From Gemmatimonadota bacterium (lineage in GTDB: Bacteria > Gemmatimonadota > Gemmatimonadetes > Gemmatimonadales > GWC2-71-9): a stretch of 13,088 bases of DNA. The notes under the pieces were generated by a model. It ran no database searches. It was given only the letters and a program-made list of their open reading frames with translations, and was not told the origin of the DNA. Within the stretch, counting starts at the first letter, position 1. Each line of letters opens with the position of its first letter. Position numbers and translations under genes: made by a program. The DNA is taken from positions 1-13,088 of the forward strand of contig JAOTWK010000052.1 of NCBI GenBank assembly GCA_029862935.1. Reading direction: 5' to 3'. Positions 1 to 9,193 of the stretch are shown one piece after another.

Positions 1-668
1 TCGTCAACGAGCTCCTGATGCGATACCTCATCGCCGCGCCCGATATCAAGGATGCGGCAAAGGTCCCCGATCAAGAGGCGCTCGCGGAGCTACTCCTCCG
101 CGCTGGTCGCGAGGCGTTCGCGGCCAAGATCGCCTCGTGGGACGAGCTGGGTCGCCGGCACCGGACCGAGGATCTTCCCGAACGACTCCTCTCGCACGTG
201 ATGCTGCAGGTGCTCGACGAGAAGTGGAAGGATCACCTGTTCGAGCTGGACCACCTCCGAACCGGCATCCAATATCGCGCGTGGGGTCAAAAGGACCCGC
301 TGATCGAGTACAAGCGGGAAGCGTTCGACATGTTCGTGGAGCTCGTGGGCGACATCCGCTCCACGTTCACGGATCGCTTCTTCAAGTTCCAGGTGCAGGT
401 GAACGCGGGGCCGCCCCCAACGCGATCCGCCCAGACCCAGGCGATGCGGGCCGTCAAGCCGGAGGCGCAGATGGCGGAATCCGATCTCATGGTCGGCGCG
501 CCGGCCGTGGCAAGCCCGTCACCCGGCGAGATGCAAGCCACCCACGGCGAGCAGGGCGACACCCCCCAGCAGCCCCAACGCCGCGGCGTGCCGAAAGTGG
601 GCCGCAACGACCCCTGCCCGTGCGGCAGCCGGAAGAAGTACAAGAAGTGCCATGGGGCGGCGGGATAA
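1..668 (+). CDS. secA: SecA preprotein translocase ATPase, C-terminal part (5' end outside window)
   Basis: SecA is the ATPase motor that pushes unfolded preproteins through the SecYEG channel at the inner membrane. Only about the last 220 residues are here; the frame is open to the left edge (first whole codon at position 3), so the ATG at 18 is internal. The first half holds the helical scaffold/wing region, with the family signatures [15 protein letters not shown] and [17 protein letters not shown] at about 213-338. A Pro/Gln/Ala-rich variable linker follows. The protein ends in the zinc-binding, SecB/ribosome-contact finger [13 protein letters not shown], with Cys codons at 615, 621 and 648 and His at 651 (C-x-C-x8-C-H complete). 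The stop is TAA at 666-668. No clear terminator follows. Identification is secure; the ATPase domains cannot be assessed. Confidence 0.97.
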   Translation, partial: VNELLMRYLIAAPDIKDAAKVPDQEALAELLLRAGREAFAAKIASWDELGRRHRTEDLPERLLSHVMLQVLDEKWKDHLFELDHLRTGIQYRAWGQKDPLIEYKREAFDMFVELVGDIRSTFTDRFFKFQVQVNAGPPPTRSAQTQAMRAVKPEAQMAESDLMVGAPAVASPSPGEMQATHGEQGDTPQQPQRRGVPKVGRNDPCPCGSRKKYKKCHGAAG

Positions 669-710
669 GGGGCCGTCAGCTATCCGCCAATCTGCCTTCA
701 GCCGTGAGCT

Positions 711-727
711 TTGTCACGCTGTGGCAA
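711..727 (+). other. Short hairpin downstream of secA
   Basis: TTGTCAC (711-717) can pair with GTGGCAA (721-727) around a 3-nt loop, giving a 7-bp stem with one G-U pair. It lies 43 bases after the secA stop. No T-run follows, so it is not a standard intrinsic terminator; it could protect the mRNA 3' end or be chance. Confidence 0.25.
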
Positions 728-779
728 CGAGGATCCGCTTCGATGCTGAGCGGGCTGGGAAGCCGCAGGTGGGCCGGCG

Positions 780-814
780 GCTGATAGCTGAACGCTGAAA
801 GCTGAAGGCTGAGG
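780..814 (+). repeat. Five-copy 7-bp tandem repeat, consensus GCTGANN
   Basis: Five consecutive heptamers start at 780, 787, 794, 801 and 808. Each begins GCTGA and the last two bases vary. A further GCTGAGC at 745-751 is in the same 7-bp register (35 bases upstream). Inverted partners lie nearer secA: TCAGCTATC at 676-684 is the exact reverse complement of 783-791, and GCCTTCAGC at 694-702 that of 801-809. The array fills the gap between secA and radC. It resembles the short tandemly repeated heptamers known from some bacterial genomes, but I cannot assign it to a named family. Confidence 0.85.
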
Positions 815-860
815 GCCAGCAGCCGAAGAATCCGCCTATCCCCCCAGGCCCGGCTGCCCC

Positions 861-866
861 TACAAT
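861..866 (+). promoter_or_regulatory. -10-like element TACAAT directly upstream of radC
   Basis: TACAAT matches the sigma-70 -10 consensus at five of six positions and ends five bases before the radC ATG at 872. Transcription would start about at the ATG, giving a leaderless mRNA. No -35 hexamer is visible at the usual spacing (838-843 reads ATCCCC), and there is no Shine-Dalgarno sequence before radC, which fits a leaderless start. Confidence 0.45.
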
Positions 867-871
867 TTCCC

Positions 872-1558
872 ATGTCCGATCTCCGTCTCTCCGAGGTGCG
901 GCCTGGGGATCGGCCGCGGGAGCGGCTGTTCCGACGCGGTCCGCCCTCGTTGACCTCAATCGAGCTTCTCGCCATTCTGATAGGGACGGGGACGTCGCGC
1001 GGGGATGCGCTGGACGTCGCGCAGGAGGTGCTGAAGCTCGGACGGGGGTCGGTTCGGGAACTCGCGCGGCGACCGCTGGGTGAGTTGGCCCGGGTCTCAG
1101 GTGTGGGTCGGGTGAAGGCGGCGCGGGTGGCGGCGGCGCTCGAGCTCGGCCGTCGGTTGGCGGCGGAGGGGGCGGTGCCGGGATTCGAAGTCCGCTCTCC
1201 GGCCGACATCCATCGGTGGTGTGCAGCGGAGCTTCGCGACCTCATGGTCGAGGAGTTCCACGTGCTGACACTCGACACCCAGAACCGCATCACGCGCGAC
1301 CTCCTGATCACGCGCGGTATCCTGAACAGCTCGCTCGTGCACCCCCGCGAGGTGTTCCGCGCTGCCATTGCCGAGGCTGCCGCGGCCGTGATCGTGGTAC
1401 ACAACCACCCAAGCGGGAACCCGGCGCCGTCGGCGGACGACCGTGGGGTGACACGACAGCTCGTGGAGGCGGGACGCCTGTTGGACATGCCGGTGTATGA
1501 TCATGTGATCGTGGCCGGAGACCAGTACTTCAGCTTTGCGGAGGCCGGACTGTTGTGA
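872..1558 (+). CDS. radC: RadC family JAB/MPN-domain protein
   Basis: At 228 residues this is full length for RadC (UPF0758). The N-terminal part has a helix-hairpin-helix-like DNA-binding segment (LARVSGVGRVKAARV, about residues 72-86). The C-terminal JAB/MPN domain carries an intact JAMM metal motif: H177, H179, S187 and D190 in HNHPSGNPAPSADD, with an acidic pair E127-E128 upstream as candidate catalytic Glu. The historical radiation-repair role has been questioned; the family is associated with DNA metabolism and natural transformation, and its reaction is not established. The ATG start fits family length, but there is no ribosome-binding site and a TACAAT hexamer lies five bases upstream. 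The stop TGA overlaps the rel GTG start (GTGA), so the two genes are probably translationally coupled. Confidence 0.95.
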   Translation: MSDLRLSEVRPGDRPRERLFRRGPPSLTSIELLAILIGTGTSRGDALDVAQEVLKLGRGSVRELARRPLGELARVSGVGRVKAARVAAALELGRRLAAEGAVPGFEVRSPADIHRWCAAELRDLMVEEFHVLTLDTQNRITRDLLITRGILNSSLVHPREVFRAAIAEAAAAVIVVHNHPSGNPAPSADDRGVTRQLVEAGRLLDMPVYDHVIVAGDQYFSFAEAGLL

Positions 1559-3717
1559 CGCTGGCGCTCGACACCGTAGACGCCGATTTCGCTCAAGCCC
1601 TGGCCGAGCACAAGGATCGGCTCGATCTCGCCGAGATCGAACGGGCGTTCCGGTTCAGCGCGTCCGCCCATCGGGGTCAGAAGCGCCTGTCGGGCGAGGA
1701 TTTCGTATCGCACTCCACCGCCGTGGCGCGGATCCTGGTCCGCCAGCAGCTGGACACCGTGAGCGTGATGGCCGCGCTGCTGCACGACGTGGTCGAAGAT
1801 TCCGACGTGTCGGTACACGATATCCGTGAGAACTTCGGGGACGAAGTGGGCGACATTGTCGACGGTCTCACCAAGATCTCGACGCTCACGTTCCGGTCGG
1901 CCGAAGAAGAGCAGTCTGAGAACTACCGGAAGCTGTTGCTCTCCATCGCACGAGACGCCCGCGTCATCATGGTCAAGCTCGCCGACCGGCTCCACAACAT
2001 GCGCACCCTCGAGCACTTGCCTGAGCAGCGCCGGTATGCGTTCGCGCTCGAGACCCGCGAGATCTATGCACCGCTCGCGCACCGTTTTGGGATGGCCGGG
2101 ATCAAGACTGAGCTCGAAGATCTGTCCTTCAAGTTCCTCGAGTCCGAGGATTATGCGTCCCTCGCCCAGCAGGTGCGAGAAAAGCGGGGTGAACGCGAGG
2201 AGATGATCAAGCGGCTTCAGGTTCCGCTGGAAGCCGCGCTGCATGAGGCGGAGATCGCGGACTTCGACGTCACCGGCCGACCAAAGCACCTCTGGTCGAT
2301 TCATCGGAAGATGCGCGCCCGGAATACGCGGTTCGAGGAGATCTACGATCTGATGGCGTTCCGGGTCTTGGTGCCCACCGTGCCCGACTGCTATCACGTG
2401 CTGGGAGTCCTGCACCACCATTGGACACCGGTGCAGGAGCGCATCAAGGACTACATCGCGTCTCCCAAATCGAACGGCTATCAATCGCTCCACACGACGA
2501 TCTTTGGGCCCGGCGGACAGCTGTATGAGATCCAGATCCGAACGCGCGACATGCATCGTACTGCGGAATACGGTATTGCCGCGCATTGGGTCTACAAAGA
2601 ACAGAAGCAACGGGATGAGCTGGATCAGCGGTTCGAGTGGTTCCGCCAGCTGCTGGAGCTGCAGCAAGACACCCGCAATCCTGAGGACTTCCTCGAGTTC
2701 CTGAAGATCGATCTGTATCAGGACGAGATCTTCGTGTTCACTCCCGACGGCGATGTGAAGCGGCTTCCGACGGGTGCGACTCCCCTTGATTTCGCCTTCG
2801 CGGTGCACACGGAAGTGGGCCTTCGCTGCCAGGGCGCCAAAGTGAATGGGCGCATCGCTCCCCTCCACCGGCCGCTCAAGAACGGCGACACCGTCGAGAT
2901 TCTCACGGGACCGTTTGCGCGACCCAGCAAGGATTGGCTGAGCCACGTGCGGACTGCACGGGCCCGGCAAAAGGTCCGACAATGGATCAACAAGGAGGAG
3001 GGGGAACGGAGCGCGGCGCTAGGCCGAGAGATCCTCGAACGGGAGCTACGGCGGCGACGATTGTCGATGCCACCCGACGAGCAATTGGAAGCGGCGGCCA
3101 AACAGCTGTCCGTTGCGTCGGTGGAGATCCTGTACTCGGTGCTCGGGCGCGGCGATACCCCACTCGGTCAAGTGATCAAGGCGCTGTATCCGGACCGGCC
3201 GACGGGCGACCTGCAGGCACCCAAAGCGACACGGTTCGGACGGGTCATCGATCGAATTCGGCTGGGCCGCGGAGTCAAGATCCACGGCGTCGACGGATTG
3301 ATGGTTCGCTATGCGCAGTGCTGCCAGCCTGTCCCGGGCGATCCCGTGGTCGGATTCGTGACCAAGGGCCGCGGCATTTCCATCCACCGCAACGACTGCC
3401 CCAATCTGCTCACCATGCCCACCGATCCTGAGCGTCGCGTCGAAATTGACTGGCGGGCGATGGAAGGCGAAGTGTTTGTGGTGTGCCTGGGTGTGGTGGG
3501 CGAGGATCGGCGGGGGCTTTACGCTGACCTAATGGAAGCAATCTCGGGGACAGGGACCAACATCCGCAGTGCCGAGCTCTCAACCAAGGACGCCGCAATG
3601 TTTGGATCGGTGCTGGTCGAGGTGGAGAACCACGCACACCTGGCCAAGGTCATGCGCGCGATGCGGAGGGTGAAAGGCGTCGGGACGGTAGAGCGACGCG
3701 AACCTCTAAAGAGTTGA
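1555..3717 (+). CDS. rel: Bifunctional (p)ppGpp synthetase/hydrolase, Rel/SpoT (RSH) family
   Basis: This long RSH enzyme (720 residues) makes and degrades the alarmone (p)ppGpp, the signal of the stringent response. The N-terminal HD hydrolase domain is intact: H53, the HD pair H77-D78 and the E81-D82 motif. The synthetase domain has the RxKD motif R296-I-K-D299, typical of bifunctional Rel/SpoT rather than RelA, and the EIQIRT strand with catalytic Glu at E325. A TGS domain follows at about 390-450, then a helical region, the conserved-cysteine module (C589, C590, later HRNDC) and a C-terminal ACT domain from about 629. The GTG start at 1555 overlaps the radC stop by four bases and has GGAGG at 1540-1544 inside radC. 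It is probably the only long RSH of the organism, but that cannot be seen here. Confidence 0.96.
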   Translation: MTLALDTVDADFAQALAEHKDRLDLAEIERAFRFSASAHRGQKRLSGEDFVSHSTAVARILVRQQLDTVSVMAALLHDVVEDSDVSVHDIRENFGDEVGDIVDGLTKISTLTFRSAEEEQSENYRKLLLSIARDARVIMVKLADRLHNMRTLEHLPEQRRYAFALETREIYAPLAHRFGMAGIKTELEDLSFKFLESEDYASLAQQVREKRGEREEMIKRLQVPLEAALHEAEIADFDVTGRPKHLWSIHRKMRARNTRFEEIYDLMAFRVLVPTVPDCYHVLGVLHHHWTPVQERIKDYIASPKSNGYQSLHTTIFGPGGQLYEIQIRTRDMHRTAEYGIAAHWVYKEQKQRDELDQRFEWFRQLLELQQDTRNPEDFLEFLKIDLYQDEIFVFTPDGDVKRLPTGATPLDFAFAVHTEVGLRCQGAKVNGRIAPLHRPLKNGDTVEILTGPFARPSKDWLSHVRTARARQKVRQWINKEEGERSAALGREILERELRRRRLSMPPDEQLEAAAKQLSVASVEILYSVLGRGDTPLGQVIKALYPDRPTGDLQAPKATRFGRVIDRIRLGRGVKIHGVDGLMVRYAQCCQPVPGDPVVGFVTKGRGISIHRNDCPNLLTMPTDPERRVEIDWRAMEGEVFVVCLGVVGEDRRGLYADLMEAISGTGTNIRSAELSTKDAAMFGSVLVEVENHAHLAKVMRAMRRVKGVGTVERREPLKS

Positions 3718-3724
3718 CTGAATT

Positions 3725-3740
3725 ATCGCCTGTCAGCGAT
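3725..3740 (+). other. Short inverted repeat between rel and uvrB
   Basis: ATCGC (3725-3729) and GCGAT (3736-3740) flank CTGTCA in the 36-base gap between rel and uvrB. It could be a small hairpin or an operator half-site pair. No T-run follows, and five-base arms are easily found by chance. Confidence 0.25.
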
Positions 3741-3753
3741 CCGTAGGCTTCCC

Positions 3754-5755
<2,002 letters not shown>

Positions 5756-5781
<26 letters not shown>

Positions 5782-6184
5782 CATCCTGACCGAGGACGGC
5801 CTCCGTGCCTTGGCGGGTCGCCTCTGGCACGAGCTTCCTGTTGGAGCCGTCGTGTGGCTCTCGGGCGATTTGGGCGCGGGCAAGACGACGTTCGCCCAGG
5901 CGGTCACGGCGGCGGCCGGGGCTGAGCGGGCGCGAAGTCCCACCTTTGCGCTCGTGCACGAGTACGACTCGCCGGCTGGTACCATTGTTCATGTGGACTG
6001 CTATCGACTCCGCGAGCCGCGAGAAGCGCTCGATCTGGATCTTCCGGGATTGCTACGGCGGGCGCGGCTGCTCTTGTTGGAGTGGCCCGAACGAGCGGAA
6101 GGGTACGCGCCTCCCCCCGACGTGCATCTCGCCTTCGCTCATGTGGATCGAACCGAACAGCGCTCGGTGGAGCGCGTGACGTGA
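5756..6184 (+). CDS. tsaE: tRNA threonylcarbamoyladenosine biosynthesis ATPase TsaE
   Basis: TsaE is the ATPase that works with TsaB and TsaD to transfer the threonylcarbamoyl group onto A37 of ANN-decoding tRNAs (t6A). The 142 residues agree with family size. Walker A is GDLGAGKTT (G37 to T45, K43), followed by the family signatures [10 protein letters not shown] and HVDCYRL and by LLLLEWPER near the C-terminus. The ATG at 5756 sits inside the 3' end of uvrB, 26 bases before its end, with GAGAGGGG at 5745-5752 as ribosome-binding site, so translation is probably coupled to uvrB. The stop TGA overlaps the tsaB GTG by GTGA. Confidence 0.96.
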
Positions 6185-6900
6185 CCCTGCAACTTGCCAT
6201 CGACACGGCCACGGACGTCGGCAGCGTTGCCCTCGGTGAGCCCGGACGAATCGTGGCAGAGATTCACTTCTCGGAGCGGCGTCACGCATCGGTGTTGGCG
6301 CCGGCCGTCGACCAGCTTCTCCGACTGGCCGACGTCGGTTATGACGATCTTGCCGGCCTCGTGGTTGCGGACGGGCCAGGCAGCTTCACCGGCCTGCGGA
6401 TCGGATTTGCGCACGCACAGGGTCTCCTCGGCGGGCGGGATGATCTTGTGCTCGGCACGGTACCGTCGCTTCTGGCGGCCGCGTGGCCCTCGGTATGTCT
6501 GCTGCAGCGGCCCGTGGCCGCCGTGTACGACGCCTATCGAGGGGAAGTGTTCGGGGCGATCTACGATGTGGAGGCACGCACGATCCTGGCGCCCCAATGT
6601 TGCTCCGTCGACGAACTGGTACGTCGATCGCCGGTGACACCGGCAGTTGTGGTCGGAGACGGAGCCGCATTGTACGCGGAGCAGATGCGGGTCTGGACCG
6701 GCCGCGATCCCGTTGGCCCTCCCCTGGGCAGTCCGCGGGCAGGGACACTGCTGCAACTGATGGCCCTCCCTGATGCGGTGACCCAGATCGCCGACCTTGG
6801 AGAGTTCGAGCCCACGTATGGACGGCAGGCCGCCGCACAGGACCGCTGGGAGAGCACGCATGGCCGCCCCCTACACGATCCAGCCCGCGACCGACGCTGA
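6181..6900 (+). CDS. tsaB: tRNA threonylcarbamoyladenosine biosynthesis protein TsaB
   Basis: TsaB is the catalytically inactive ASKHA-fold partner of TsaD in t6A synthesis. The N-terminus [10 protein letters not shown] and the loop VVADGPGSFTGLRIG (V61-G75) are diagnostic; YDAYRGEVFGAIYDV follows in the second half. I choose GTG at 6181 (239 residues) instead of an ATG 99 bases upstream because the family begins at this beta strand and because 6181 overlaps the tsaE stop by four bases, with GGTGGAG at 6166-6172 in front. Its 3' end overlaps rimI by 41 bases. tsaD, the catalytic partner, is not in this window. Confidence 0.95.
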   Translation: MTLQLAIDTATDVGSVALGEPGRIVAEIHFSERRHASVLAPAVDQLLRLADVGYDDLAGLVVADGPGSFTGLRIGFAHAQGLLGGRDDLVLGTVPSLLAAAWPSVCLLQRPVAAVYDAYRGEVFGAIYDVEARTILAPQCCSVDELVRRSPVTPAVVVGDGAALYAEQMRVWTGRDPVGPPLGSPRAGTLLQLMALPDAVTQIADLGEFEPTYGRQAAAQDRWESTHGRPLHDPARDRR

Positions 6901-7324
6901 GCTGGACGACATCGTGGCGATGGAGCAGGAGGTGTTTACCGACCCCTGGTCCCGCGCGAGCTTTCGGCATTCGCTCGACGATCTGTTCCTGGTTGCGGTA
7001 GAAGGGCGAGGGGTAATCGGCTACGTGGTGGCCCGCCTTGCGGCGGACGTGGGCGAGATCTTGAACCTGGCCGTCCGGTCGGATGCACGACGGCGGAAGG
7101 TTGCGTGGACCTTGGTGGACACGGCGATCGAGGTGTTGGCCACGCGGGGCATCAAGACCGTGTTTCTCGAGGTTCGTGCATCGAACCAGGGCGCGCGCCG
7201 GCTCTACGAGAACATGTTGTTCACCGAGATCGGTCGGCGCGCCAACTACTACGGCAACCCCGTGGAAGATGCCCTCGTCCTCGCGCGGCCCACGACGCTG
7301 GAATCCCGACATGCGTCCGGTTGA
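6860..7324 (+). CDS. rimI: GNAT N-acetyltransferase, RimI-like
   Basis: RimI acetylates the N-terminal alanine of ribosomal protein S18, and in many bacteria it lies next to tsaB, as here. The 154 residues form one GNAT domain: EQEVFTDPWSRASF near the N-terminus, the beta-4 strand GEILNLAV, and the C-terminal LEVRASNQGARRLYENMLFTEIGRRANYY typical of RimI. One oddity: the acetyl-CoA pyrophosphate loop normally reads R/Q-x-x-G-x-G/A, but here R77-R-R-K-V-A82 has lysine in place of the first glycine, and W83 follows. ATG 6860 is chosen over an upstream in-frame ATG because of GGGAG at 6848-6852 and because the domain begins just after. Activity on S18 is inferred. Confidence 0.88.
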   Translation: MAAPYTIQPATDAELDDIVAMEQEVFTDPWSRASFRHSLDDLFLVAVEGRGVIGYVVARLAADVGEILNLAVRSDARRRKVAWTLVDTAIEVLATRGIKTVFLEVRASNQGARRLYENMLFTEIGRRANYYGNPVEDALVLARPTTLESRHASG

Positions 7325-7349
7325 CATTGTGACGGTCGAGTCATTCACT
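7321..7349 (+). promoter_or_regulatory. Candidate promoter for ftcD (TTGACA with weak -10)
   Basis: A perfect -35 hexamer TTGACA at 7321-7326 overlaps the rimI stop codon. At 17 bp spacing the -10 position reads TTCACT (7344-7349), only three of six matches. It would transcribe through the tandem repeats into ftcD. The perfect -35 is the only strong evidence. Confidence 0.3.
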
Positions 7350-7356
7350 AGACACG

Positions 7357-7389
7357 GCGATGAGGGGGCGATGAGGGGGCGATGAGGGG
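7357..7389 (+). repeat. Three identical 11-bp tandem repeats (GCGATGAGGGG)
   Basis: Perfect copies occupy 7357-7367, 7368-7378 and 7379-7389, and a four-base partial copy starts at 7390. Identical copies suggest recent slippage or conversion. Each unit contains an ATG preceded, in copies two and three, by a GAGGGG purine run from the previous copy. Confidence 0.92.
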
Positions 7390-7444
7390 GCGACGACGTG
7401 GACGACAGAGACGACTGGGACGACTGCCGCCTTGCCGCGGTTAG
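7382..7444 (+). CDS. Possible Arg/Gly-rich 20-aa leader ORF before ftcD
   Basis: An ATG in the third 11-bp repeat opens a 20-codon frame running through the 9-bp array to TAG at 7442-7444. It encodes an Arg/Gly-rich peptide (nine Arg). GAGGGG at 7374-7379 lies just upstream, two bases before the ATG, which is rather close for a ribosome-binding site. The TAG overlaps the ftcD ribosome-binding site by two bases, a geometry that could couple translation. The composition follows directly from the repeats, so it may not be a gene. No homolog is recognised. Confidence 0.18.
   Translation: MRGRRRGRQRRLGRLPPCRG
7392..7427 (+). repeat. Four 9-bp tandem repeats with core GACGAC
   Basis: Units of nine bases begin at 7392, 7401, 7410 and 7419. 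All start GACGAC and the last three bases vary (GTG, AGA, TGG, TGC). The array starts directly where the 11-bp array ends, so two unrelated tandem repeats are adjoined in a 132-base gap. Confidence 0.85.
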
Positions 7445-7449
7445 GGGAG
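7443..7449 (+). promoter_or_regulatory. Strong ribosome-binding site for ftcD
   Basis: AGGGGAG ends seven bases before the ATG at 7457 and fixes that start, which also places the expected catalytic histidine at residue 82. Confidence 0.75.
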
Positions 7450-7456
7450 CCAACAT

Positions 7457-9073
7457 ATGCGGAAGATCGTAGAGTGCGTTCCGAATTTTTCTGAGGGCCG
7501 GAACCAGGAGACCATCGAGGCCATCGCGGCAGCCGTACGGGCGACCCCGGGCTGCACGGTCCTGGACGTCGATCCTGGCGCGTCGACGAACCGGACCGTG
7601 TACACGTTCGTCGGAGATCCCGCGGCCGTCGTGGTCGGCGCGCTCAATGCCGCTCGGGTCGCAAGAGACCGCATAGACATGCGCACGCACACCGGTGAGC
7701 ATCCACGCATGGGTGCGATGGACGTGTGTCCGTTCGTTCCGGTGTCTGGTGTGACGATGGAGGACTGCGTTGCGTGCGCCAATCAGTTCGGGCGTCGGGC
7801 GGCCGAGGAACTCGGTATCCCAGTCTATCTGTACGAGGAAGCCTCGCAGCGCGACGCGCGGAGGAGCCTCAAGGACATTCGCGCCGGCGAGTATGAAGCG
7901 TTGGAGGAGAAGCTCGGCCGACCGGAGTGGAAGCCCGATTTTGGCCCGGCTGAGTTCGTGCCGCGTTGGGGTGCCACGGCCGTCGGCGCGCGGTTCTTCT
8001 TGATCGCCTACAACGTGAATGTGCTGGGGACGAAGGAGCAGGCGCACCGCATTGCGCTCGACGTCCGTGAGCAGGGAAGAGGACCGGATGAGCCGGGTCT
8101 GCTGCAGAAGGTCAAGGGGATTGGCTGGTATGTCGACGAGTATGGGATGGCACAAGTCTCCATGAATCTCGACGATTACCGGGTGACGCCGCCCCACGTG
8201 GCGTTTGAGGCATGTATGGAGCGAGGCAAAGCCCTCAACGTGGCGGTCACGGGCTCGGAGTTGGTGGGCTTGGTGCCACGTGAGGCCATGTTGATGGCGG
8301 CGGACTACTACGTCGAGAGAGAGAACCTCTTCATTCTCGAGGAGCGGCAGAAGATACGGTTGGCGGTCGAGCGGCTGGGGCTCAATTCGATTGCACCATT
8401 CGATCCCGACACACGGATCATCGAGTACATGGTCTCGGATGCGAACGTGGAGCCGTTGGCCTCATCGAGTGTTCGTTCGTTCATCGAGGCCCTGGGAGCG
8501 CGCACCGCGTCACCAGGAGGTGGCTCGGCCGCTGCCGCGATCGCCGCCATCGGCGCTGCGTTGGGGTCTATGGTGGGATGGATGACCTACGGAAGACGGA
8601 AGTTCGAATCACTCGACCCGGTGATGCGGAAGAACATCCCGCCCGTCTACCACGCGATGCAGAACCTCATACGCATGATCGATGCAGACACGAAGGCTTT
8701 TGGGGCGTACATGAGCGCTCTGAGCCTTCCGCAGCGTACCGCCGAAGAACGCGCCACGCGAGAGCACGCGATGCAGGACGGACTCAAGAGGGCCGTCGAG
8801 GTTCCGCTCGCGACGATGCAAACGGCCGACACCTGCTGGGACGCTCTGGCGGAGCTCGCCCGGCACGGAGGTCTGTCGATGCGGTCGGACCTGGAGGTCG
8901 GCGCGAGGGCGTTGGAGATGGGAATCTGGGGGGCATACCGCAACGTGCTCATCAATCTGGGTGACATCGAGGAGGAAGCGTTCTGCACCCGGGTGCGGTC
9001 CGAGGCCGAAGGACTTGCTGCCCGCGCGAAGGAGCAGCTCGCGCGCGTGACGGCGGTCATCGACGCCCGCTGA
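7457..9073 (+). CDS. ftcD: Bifunctional glutamate formiminotransferase / formiminotetrahydrofolate cyclodeaminase
   Basis: The N-terminal half moves the formimino group between formiminoglutamate and tetrahydrofolate; the C-terminal half turns 5-formimino-THF into 5,10-methenyl-THF plus ammonia. Together they link histidine breakdown to the one-carbon pool. At 538 residues this is the fused form, near the length of animal FTCD (541). [11 protein letters not shown] opens the transferase, and H82 in GEHPRMG matches the catalytic His82 of the pig enzyme. The cyclodeaminase starts at about V339 with SPGGGSAAA (S352 onward); D409 and D411 in [13 protein letters not shown] fit the catalytic Asp region. 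The strong AGGGGAG site fixes the start. No hut genes are adjacent, so it may also serve general folate interconversion. A terminator-like structure follows at 9139-9170. Confidence 0.94.
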   Translation: MRKIVECVPNFSEGRNQETIEAIAAAVRATPGCTVLDVDPGASTNRTVYTFVGDPAAVVVGALNAARVARDRIDMRTHTGEHPRMGAMDVCPFVPVSGVTMEDCVACANQFGRRAAEELGIPVYLYEEASQRDARRSLKDIRAGEYEALEEKLGRPEWKPDFGPAEFVPRWGATAVGARFFLIAYNVNVLGTKEQAHRIALDVREQGRGPDEPGLLQKVKGIGWYVDEYGMAQVSMNLDDYRVTPPHVAFEACMERGKALNVAVTGSELVGLVPREAMLMAADYYVERENLFILEERQKIRLAVERLGLNSIAPFDPDTRIIEYMVSDANVEPLASSSVRSFIEALGARTASPGGGSAAAAIAAIGAALGSMVGWMTYGRRKFESLDPVMRKNIPPVYHAMQNLIRMIDADTKAFGAYMSALSLPQRTAEERATREHAMQDGLKRAVEVPLATMQTADTCWDALAELARHGGLSMRSDLEVGARALEMGIWGAYRNVLINLGDIEEEAFCTRVRSEAEGLAARAKEQLARVTAVIDAR

Positions 9074-9138
9074 GCCCGTGTCCCAGATTGCGGAGTCGCG
9101 CACCGAACTGGTGCATCGTCGCTTCGCCGCAACATCCC

Positions 9139-9170
9139 GAAAATCGGCCGAAAGCGGAACCGGATTTTTC
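9139..9170 (+). terminator. Probable intrinsic terminator after ftcD
   Basis: GAAAATCGG at 9139-9147 pairs with CCGGATTTTTC at 9160-9170 with one or two bulges, and an inner CCG-AAAG-CGG stem (9148-9157) caps it. A run of five T (9165-9169) forms the 3' side. It is 65 bases past the ftcD stop and just before the ssb promoter, a sensible place to insulate the two units. The bulges make it less than certain. Confidence 0.45.
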
Positions 9171-9193
9171 TGCTCCAAAGCGCGTATGTTTGG

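Noticed and set aside
1501..2982. 493-codon open frame on the minus strand, antisense to rel
   Set aside because: Codon-bias shadow of a well-identified high-GC gene; the translation lacks any recognisable domain and rel accounts for the region.
6082..6180. 33-residue N-terminal extension of TsaB
   Set aside because: It would overlap almost 100 bases of tsaE and precede the conserved N-terminal strand; GTG 6181 gives the family start and a GTGA junction.
7357..7427. CRISPR array
   Set aside because: Units of 11 and 9 bp are contiguous, with no spacers and no cas genes nearby.
6386..8197. 603-codon open frame on the minus strand spanning tsaB, rimI and ftcD
   Set aside because: It crosses three clear plus-strand genes and both tandem repeats; the protein is low-complexity Arg/Pro/His-rich, as expected of antisense high-GC DNA.
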